Shown here piece by piece: positions 58,281 to 64,000 of a stretch of 64,000 bases of DNA. The first letter of the stretch is position 1; each line of letters opens with the position of its first letter. The notes below the pieces were generated by a model. The model was not told the origin of the DNA. It ran no database searches and saw only the letters and a program-made list of their open reading frames with translations. A program made the translations under genes and the position numbers. The stretch spans positions 2,480,001-2,544,000 of the forward strand of contig OZ220743.1 in NCBI GenBank assembly GCA_965116965.1, given 5' to 3'. The DNA is from Aldehydirespirator sp965116965 (GTDB lineage: Bacteria > Actinomycetota > Acidimicrobiia > Acidimicrobiales > Aldehydirespiratoraceae).

Positions 58281-61013
58281 TTGCGAGAAGTCCCAACTCT
58301 TGAAGGGGATGCCCTCCGAGCAGTTCGGCACCGTGGGTCTCACATACAGATCATTGCATCGGCGGGCTCAGGCAAGACCGAGGTCGTCTCGCAACGAGTC
58401 GCCGATCTGCTCGCCGAGGGCGTTCGACCCGATGCCATCGTTGCCTTCACCTTCACGGAACGCGCGGCGGCTGAACTGAAGGAACGAATCGAGGCGCGAG
58501 TCACGGCGCGGCTCGGACGAGATGCCCTGGATCGGCTTAACGGCCTCTTTGTCGGCACGATTCACTCTTTCTGCTTCCGGCTGCTCCAGCAGCATGTGCC
58601 CAAGTATGAGACGTACGACGTGCTCGACGAGAACCAGCTCGCCGCCTTCGTGAGCCGGGAGGCCCGGCGGCTCAACGTTCGGCAGTTCGATCCACGGAAC
58701 CGGCTGTTCGCTTCTATTCACAGGTTCCTGCGCAGCGTGGAGGTCGTCGACAACGAGTTGCTTGACCTCGACGATCTGCCCGAGGACTTCCGGATCGTCG
58801 TGGAGAACTACTACGCCACCCTCGCTCGATACCGGCTGCTCACCTATGGTCAGCAGATCCGTGCCGCAGTCGAAGAGCTTCAGCGGCCCGACGTCGCGAG
58901 CAGAGTTCACGAAGCGCTCCGGTTCCTGATCGTTGACGAATACCAGGATGTCAACCCAGCCCAGGAGGAGTTGATCAAGCGGCTCACGGGGCCCGGCACC
59001 GAACTCTGTGTCGTCGGGGACGACGATCAGGCCATCTACCAGTGGCGCGGGTCCGACGTAAGCAACATCGTCACGTTCGCGAGTAGGTACGAGCCGGTGA
59101 CCACGTTCGAGATCGCAACGAACCGTCGAAGCCGTCCCGAAATCGTCGAAGCGGCCAACGGCTTCGCCAAATCCATCCCAAACCGTCTTGCGAAGGAGAT
59201 GAACCCGAATCGACCGCCCGACGGGTCGAGCCCTCGGGTGGTCGTGTGGCGCGAAAGGAACGAGATGGCCGAGGCTGGCTGGATCGCGAGCCTGATCCTC
59301 GATCTCAAGCACACCGATGTTCCCTTCAGGGACATCGGCATTCTCGTCCGGTCACGGGCTGCATACGGGCGGCTGCTCAAGCAGTTCGGCACGTTCGACG
59401 TGCCAGTCCAGCCGGGTGGTCGCACGGGCCTCTTCGATCAGCCGGAGGCGACCGTGCTGGCCAAGACCTACTGCTGGTTGAGTGGCATCGACTGGCGAGA
59501 GCCCTTCCAATGGGGCGAGCCGGTCGAACTCGCGCAACTACTCGAGGAGTACACGACAGTCTTCGGACTACGAGGCAGACCCCACGAGAATCGGGTAAGG
59601 AACGTGCTCAAGCAGTGGCGGACCCACGCCAGCAGCACCGAGCGGACCGCCGATCTAGTTGGTGACTTCTACGAGCTGCTCGATGTGCTGGAGGTTCGCG
59701 ACTGGGACTTCGACGATCCGGTCCGCCTCAACGCTGTCGGCACATTGGCTCGGTTCACGTCACTCTTGGCCGATTACGAGAGTGTCCGGCGCCGTGCGCG
59801 GCTCGACGCTGAGATCCATGGGGAGCAGGTCGGGGGCGAGTGGGGCGGCGAGTGGTACTACAAGAATCTCGCCATTCACATCGTGAACTACGCCCAGGGA
59901 GCGTACGAAGGATTCGACGGCGAGCCGGATCTGACAATTGACGCTGTCGATGTCACCACGGTGCACCGTGCCAAGGGTCTTGAGTGGCCTGCGGTCTTCG
60001 TGCCGTCACTGACCGCAAACCGGTTCCCCTCGTCGCGCACGGGCCAGCGACAAGACTGGCTGATCCCTCGGGACCTCTTCAATGCAGCCAGGTACGAAGG
60101 GTCCGACGCCGACGAGCGGCGGCTCTTCTACGTAGCCGCCACACGGGCACGCGACTGGGTGTCGGTCTCTCGTCACGATCGAGTAACGAAGCAATCGGTG
60201 CGGCCAAGCCCGTACTGGGAGGAGCTCGAGGATCACCACATCGATCCGAACGACATCACGCTGCCACCGATCGCGACGCAGTCCGACGGCCATGAGGACA
60301 CACTGGCCATCACCTTCAGCGATCTGGCGTCGTTCCTTGATTGTGGGATGGCGTATCGATTGCGCTCCCTCGTCGGCTTCCAACCTCGGTTAGCGCCAGA
60401 ACTGGGTTATGGCAAGGCTGTGCATCATCTCCTCCGGCGCGTTGCCGAGCACACCCGAGACGCAGGGGCCGTACCGACCAAGGACGAACTCGACCGGATG
60501 CTTGATGACGATTTTTTCCTGCCCACAGCGAACAAGGTCGGTCATCGCACGATGAAGGACGCGGCGCGGCGGCTGATCGGGAACTATGTCGAGAACCACG
60601 AATCGGACCTGTACAGGGTGTGGGAGACAGAGAGGCCCTTCGAGCTTCATCTCGACGGGGTGAAGGTGTCAGGCCGGGCCGATGTGATCCTGGACAAGGA
60701 GGGCGGAGCACCGACAGGGCTAGCGATCGTCGACTACAAGACGTCCGACAGTGACATCGCTCCGTACGAGCTGCAGCTTCAGGTATACGCCGACGCTGGC
60801 CGGCGAGAAGGGCTCGACGTTCGGGCTGCGTACCTCCACGATCTCAACGGCACTCGCGAGGGCATCGCCGTCGATGCGGGCAGCATCGCGTCGGCCGAGG
60901 GAACCGTCGAGGAAGCCGCGGTCAGGATGCGCAGCCGGAATTTCGAACCGTCACCGGGCGCAAGGTGCCGCACGTGCGATGTCCGCACTATCTGCAAGGC
61001 GAGAGCTCGATAA
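58281..61013 (+). CDS. UvrD-like helicase fused to a RecB/Cas4-type nuclease
   Basis: A 910-aa SF1 helicase from a TTG start. Walker A ASAGSGKT (~26-33), motif Ia VAFTFTERAAAELKER, DEYQDVNP (II), GDDDQAIYQWRGS (III), TTVHRAKGLEWPAVF (V), LFYVAATRAR (VI). The C-terminal ~220 residues are a PD-(D/E)xK nuclease: GRADVILD and AIVDYKTS hold the catalytic Asp and Lys, and a 4Fe-4S cluster is predicted from C in FLDCGMAYR and three Cys in GARCRTCDVRTICK. By family an ATP-dependent DNA end-processing enzyme. It faces away from the exonuclease gene and towards the type III-like Mod gene. Confidence 0.93.
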   Translation: MREVPTLEGDALRAVRHRGSHIQIIASAGSGKTEVVSQRVADLLAEGVRPDAIVAFTFTERAAAELKERIEARVTARLGRDALDRLNGLFVGTIHSFCFRLLQQHVPKYETYDVLDENQLAAFVSREARRLNVRQFDPRNRLFASIHRFLRSVEVVDNELLDLDDLPEDFRIVVENYYATLARYRLLTYGQQIRAAVEELQRPDVASRVHEALRFLIVDEYQDVNPAQEELIKRLTGPGTELCVVGDDDQAIYQWRGSDVSNIVTFASRYEPVTTFEIATNRRSRPEIVEAANGFAKSIPNRLAKEMNPNRPPDGSSPRVVVWRERNEMAEAGWIASLILDLKHTDVPFRDIGILVRSRAAYGRLLKQFGTFDVPVQPGGRTGLFDQPEATVLAKTYCWLSGIDWREPFQWGEPVELAQLLEEYTTVFGLRGRPHENRVRNVLKQWRTHASSTERTADLVGDFYELLDVLEVRDWDFDDPVRLNAVGTLARFTSLLADYESVRRRARLDAEIHGEQVGGEWGGEWYYKNLAIHIVNYAQGAYEGFDGEPDLTIDAVDVTTVHRAKGLEWPAVFVPSLTANRFPSSRTGQRQDWLIPRDLFNAARYEGSDADERRLFYVAATRARDWVSVSRHDRVTKQSVRPSPYWEELEDHHIDPNDITLPPIATQSDGHEDTLAITFSDLASFLDCGMAYRLRSLVGFQPRLAPELGYGKAVHHLLRRVAEHTRDAGAVPTKDELDRMLDDDFFLPTANKVGHRTMKDAARRLIGNYVENHESDLYRVWETERPFELHLDGVKVSGRADVILDKEGGAPTGLAIVDYKTSDSDIAPYELQLQVYADAGRREGLDVRAAYLHDLNGTREGIAVDAGSIASAEGTVEEAAVRMRSRNFEPSPGARCRTCDVRTICKARAR

Positions 61014-61088
61014 GCGGGCATCCGACCCGTCTCAGCGCTGCCTCGGCGGATCGGCGACGAATCGGTTCATCGTCTTAGCTGATGCTGC

Positions 61089-63728
61089 TCAGGTGACCTC
61101 GTAGACCTTGACGACCTCGTCGCCGTAGTCGTTGATCACCTTTACCGCAATGCTGCCGGTCGACGGCTTGGGGAACGGCCTACTCACTGTTGCGTAGAGG
61201 CTCTTCCAAGCCTCTTCGTTGATATCGGCCTTCAGCGCCGTCTTCAGGCGCTTGTACGGATCTTGGCCGCCGGTGAAGTAGCAATGGCGGACGAAGAAGC
61301 TCTCGCCGTCGTAGTCCGTGTCGATCATCCACAGCGCAACCTTGTCGGTCCGGTCCGACCTCACGATCCCGGTGTTCGGGTCATAGACATCGACGCCATG
61401 AAGCTCCACCGTGACGTCCTCGCCGTCTACAGGGATCTTGATGTCGGGTTCACCGAAGGTCGTGAACAGATTTCCGCCGGCCTTCGCGGCCAGTTCCTGA
61501 CCCATGAGAAGGTCTGAGTTCATCCGCACGAGGAGAACTGGCACCGGACCGAGAGATCGCATTCCAGCCACGTCGAAGCTCTCGTCCGCTGCGACGTACT
61601 CCTCGTCCGAGTTGAGCACCTGTGGATCAAATGCGAACGCAAGGATGCACAGTATGTCGAGGCTCCTGTCCTCTCTGGCTTCCCGTGCGGCATCCTTGAC
61701 GAAAGCGGCTCCGACGGTGCCGAACTGCGGCCCTATGCACATGCCGGCTCGGCTGATGCCGTCCGGACCGGGCGCCGTGCGCGAACCGACGGCCTGGATG
61801 TGAACACCCGCGTGCGGTTCAACTAAGTCGAACTCCAGGCGCTCGGCCCGCATGCCGTTCTGGATGCCTGACTCGCGCAGATTCTCGACGATCATGCCCA
61901 CAAAGTCTGTGTTTGAATCGTCGCTCGCTTGGCTTTTGTCAGACTCAGCTGCCGGTGCCCGGTTCCTATGTGGAGACAGGCTCTCGACCGTGAACGGCCC
62001 TGTGACACGAACACGTGTCTCGTCCTCGTATGGCTGATCCAGGAGGAACTCGGTGTCGGCGTGCCTAGCGATTGCGTCATCTATCTCGACCTGGGACATC
62101 CCCTCCTGGATGTCGGGGTTGTTGGCGATCGATCCGAGCGTGATGCGCTTGATGCGCTGGCAGACGAACCCCTGCCGGATGTCGCCAGAAGTCTCGACCG
62201 AAGGCAGATCCGATCCCGTCAGGTCAGCTTCCAGTGCTCGACCGGCATCGGTGTCGGCAAGTATGTAGTAGGGATGGAGTGCTCCAGCCAGCCGCTGACG
62301 TGCGACTGCTAGCGCCACCCGCGATGAGTCGATCGTGATCCAGCGTCGCCCCCAGCGCTCGGCGACGAACGCGGTCGTACCCGAACCGCATGTCGGATCG
62401 AGAACTAGGTCGCCCGGATCCGTGGCGAGCAGAATGCAGCGCTCTACCACCTTGGTATTGGTCTGCACGACGTACACCTTGTCATCGGTGAAGTTGCCCG
62501 TGCCGGTGTCGTCCCAGAAGTTGGTGCGGGCCTTGTACGGGAAGTCATCCACGAAACGCCGATAGCGAAGGCTGCCTCTTGCCTCATGGATGCGGTTGGC
62601 CCAGACTAAGCGATCCATACCGTCGGGATACGAGGCCTTCCAATGAGAGTTGGCACCGGGCAAGTACTGCCTTCCCGCGAAGTTGTAGGGTTGTGGCTCA
62701 GCCGCTGATCCTTGGCTCTGCAGATCCCCTGGTGTGTATAGGCGCGCGCTGCCGCCAACACTGTCAGGGGTTTCACCCTTGCGGAGTCCACGGCTAGTTC
62801 CGTCCTCGAAGTAGAGCCAGCGGTAGCCCGGCCGATCTGCAGCCTCCTCCCACAGCGGGCGGCTCTTGAGGCGATCTGAGTTCCTCGCATACCACAGGAT
62901 GTAGTCGCCGGTGCGGGGTAGCGCAGATGCCTGCGTGAACCCGCTCGTTGTGACGAAGGAGATCATGCTTACGAAGTTCTCGGCCCCCATGACCTCATCC
63001 AGCACGGATCGGACCAAGTGCACGTTCTCGTCACCGATCTGCACGAACAATGACCCACTGTCCGTCAGCAAATCGCGGCTCACCGAGACCCGGTCGCGCA
63101 GATATGTGAGGTAGCTATGGATCCCGAGTTCCCAGGTGTCTCGAAACGCCCTGATGTTCTCGGCATCGCGGGAGACGTGAGACGTGTTGCCGTCCTTAAC
63201 CTCTCGTTTCCGTGCCGACACCTGCCAGTTCGATCCGAACTTGATTCCATACGGCGGGTCGATGTAGACCATCTGGACCCTTCCACGGAGCCGCTCGCGC
63301 TCGGCGAGGCTCGCCATGACTTGAAGGCTGTCGCCCAGGATCATGCGGTTCGACCAGTTGGCGGAGTGCTTGTAAAACTCCACGAGATCAAGCTCACCCA
63401 GTCCGTCAAAAGCCTCGAAGAGGGTGAGTTCCGGCTCATCCTCCTCGGCCATCTTGCGGAGGTTGTCGATCAAGACGCGAGGATCGATCTTCTCCTGGAT
63501 GTACAGCGGCGGGGCATCGACTTGGAGATCGGTCTCGTCGAGCTCCTCCTTCCCCTTCCATACCAGCATCGGTGAGCGGAGTTCCCGGGGATAGGTGATC
63601 TGCACCATCTCCTCCACCTCGGGCGGGACCAAGTCGTGGGCGTCAGCGGTCGGGATGTTGGTGCGCGTGTCGCTGTGGGTGATGGCTTCAACCGGCGTGG
63701 GTTCGTTGAGTGCCTTCTTTCGTGCCAC
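61089..63728 (-). CDS. Type III-like restriction system adenine methyltransferase (Mod)
   Basis: A protein of 879 aa from GTG at 63728, preceded by AAGGAG with 6-nt spacing; the longer open frame upstream overlaps the Res gene and is not used. Motif IV VQMVYIDPPYGIKFGSNWQ (~residues 145-165), then SAM motif I LVLDPTCGSGTTAFVAERWG (~450). DPPY indicates N6-adenine. The large insert between IV and I fits a target-recognition region. The C-terminal ~350 residues (after ALEADL) are of unknown function, with SDRTDKVALWMIDTDYDGES. It follows the Res gene by 11 nt. It resembles the Mod partner of BPTD_3080-type restriction enzymes. Confidence 0.9.
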   Translation of the reverse strand: MARKKALNEPTPVEAITHSDTRTNIPTADAHDLVPPEVEEMVQITYPRELRSPMLVWKGKEELDETDLQVDAPPLYIQEKIDPRVLIDNLRKMAEEDEPELTLFEAFDGLGELDLVEFYKHSANWSNRMILGDSLQVMASLAERERLRGRVQMVYIDPPYGIKFGSNWQVSARKREVKDGNTSHVSRDAENIRAFRDTWELGIHSYLTYLRDRVSVSRDLLTDSGSLFVQIGDENVHLVRSVLDEVMGAENFVSMISFVTTSGFTQASALPRTGDYILWYARNSDRLKSRPLWEEAADRPGYRWLYFEDGTSRGLRKGETPDSVGGSARLYTPGDLQSQGSAAEPQPYNFAGRQYLPGANSHWKASYPDGMDRLVWANRIHEARGSLRYRRFVDDFPYKARTNFWDDTGTGNFTDDKVYVVQTNTKVVERCILLATDPGDLVLDPTCGSGTTAFVAERWGRRWITIDSSRVALAVARQRLAGALHPYYILADTDAGRALEADLTGSDLPSVETSGDIRQGFVCQRIKRITLGSIANNPDIQEGMSQVEIDDAIARHADTEFLLDQPYEDETRVRVTGPFTVESLSPHRNRAPAAESDKSQASDDSNTDFVGMIVENLRESGIQNGMRAERLEFDLVEPHAGVHIQAVGSRTAPGPDGISRAGMCIGPQFGTVGAAFVKDAAREAREDRSLDILCILAFAFDPQVLNSDEEYVAADESFDVAGMRSLGPVPVLLVRMNSDLLMGQELAAKAGGNLFTTFGEPDIKIPVDGEDVTVELHGVDVYDPNTGIVRSDRTDKVALWMIDTDYDGESFFVRHCYFTGGQDPYKRLKTALKADINEEAWKSLYATVSRPFPKPSTGSIAVKVINDYGDEVVKVYEVT

Positions 63729-63739
63729 GGGTCTCTCCT

Positions 63740-64000
63740 TCAGGCCACCGGCACCCCAATGATGGGGGCGTCGGCGTAGAGCAACTCGATCGCGCGGGCG
63801 ATGCGCTGCTCGGCGTTGACCATGGTGTCGATCTCGACGTAGCCCCAGCGACCCCAGCCACCGTCGTTGTTCACAGCGGTGCACCATTGGTTGCGAGCAG
63901 TCTCCGCCTTCGCGGCGGTGGGGCCAGGACTCTTGTGACCGCCGGAGACCTCGATGATGAGGGTCCTGTCTACGTCATGGGCTTCCCGCTTCCTAAGACG
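63740..64000 (-). CDS. Type III-like restriction enzyme (Res), C-terminal 86 aa only
   Basis: Read from the window edge to TGA at 63740: TLIIEVSGGHKSPGPTAAKA, RNQWCTAVNNDGGWGRWGYV, ending PIIGVPVA. The EVSGG segment with the following Lys is the last part of the PD-(D/E)xK nuclease domain of Res proteins in the BPTD_3080-like family (EVKGG in most). The helicase part lies beyond the window. With Mod downstream it should form a complete two-gene restriction-modification system. Confidence 0.8.
   Translation of the reverse strand, partial: RLRKREAHDVDRTLIIEVSGGHKSPGPTAAKAETARNQWCTAVNNDGGWGRWGYVEIDTMVNAEQRIARAIELLYADAPIIGVPVA

Noticed and set aside
61089..63887. Longer start for the Mod methyltransferase at 63887
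   Set aside because: The first 53 codons overlap the Res gene in another frame; GTG at 63728 has an AAGGAG site and fits the family N-terminus.
1..64000. CRISPR arrays, rRNA and tRNA genes
   Set aside because: No regularly spaced repeats and no recognisable tRNA or rRNA sequence on either strand; all repeats found are pairs or gene copies.

Overview
The window is high-GC bacterial DNA with many GTG/TTG starts and at least two promoters that abut the start codon (leaderless genes). A secreted S-layer-homology protein with the Cys-containing SLH repeats common in Acidimicrobiia, together with actinobacterial-style toxin-antitoxin and DinG genes, suggests a member of the Actinomycetota, most likely Acidimicrobiia-like. 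This is inference; there is no rRNA, tRNA or other phylogenetic marker here. No CRISPR array was seen.

Left arm (1-23.6 kb) is a defence island. It begins with a DUF1156 adenine methyltransferase (5' end missing) and its usual partner, a Swt1/HEPN-DUF499 ATPase. An opposite-strand RloB-RloA (TOPRIM/ATPase) pair and a DUF2442 gene sit between them. Next come a 1358-aa STAND NTPase with an N-terminal Cap4/DUF4297-like nuclease (Avs-like), an ISL3 insertion with a clean 8-bp target duplication, a TIGR04141-family protein, an HTH-fused SF2 helicase with a small Cys4 partner, an AbiEi-like/Fic fusion, an RHH antitoxin and an SPPY-type DNA methyltransferase with an extra C-terminal domain. Relics of an ERCC4-type nuclease and of a second DUF499 gene flank that methyltransferase.

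Middle left (23.5-30.4 kb) is a minus-strand metabolic operon: lipoprotein solute-binding protein, LivH permease, truncated LivM fused by a deletion to the tail of an ABC ATPase, three short-chain dehydrogenases and a LacI-type regulator. A promoter with an operator-like palindrome over its -10 box lies upstream. The transporter as assembled cannot work unless the missing parts are elsewhere.

Middle right (30.5-50.2 kb) is a region of duplication and decay. A phosphatase-DinG helicase cassette of 2.5 kb is present twice with a constant 4134-bp offset and no indel, plus at least three fragments. A PIN/antitoxin pair, a 68-aa/228-aa module, an ADP-ribosylglycohydrolase, a 233-bp repeat and a 55-bp repeat also occur as intact and broken copies. 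The SLH protein here is split by a 14-C tract, which makes it a candidate for phase variation or an assembly error. A 534-aa HEPN-type protein lies near the right edge.

Right arm (50.3-64 kb) is a second defence cluster: two HNH-nuclease genes, a CBASS operon (TIR-SAVED effector, CD-NTase, E2-E1 Cap2 fusion, no Cap3 seen), an exonuclease-TerB-like-BRCT protein, a UvrD/RecB-like helicase-nuclease, and a type III-like restriction-modification pair (Mod complete, Res C-terminus only at the window edge).
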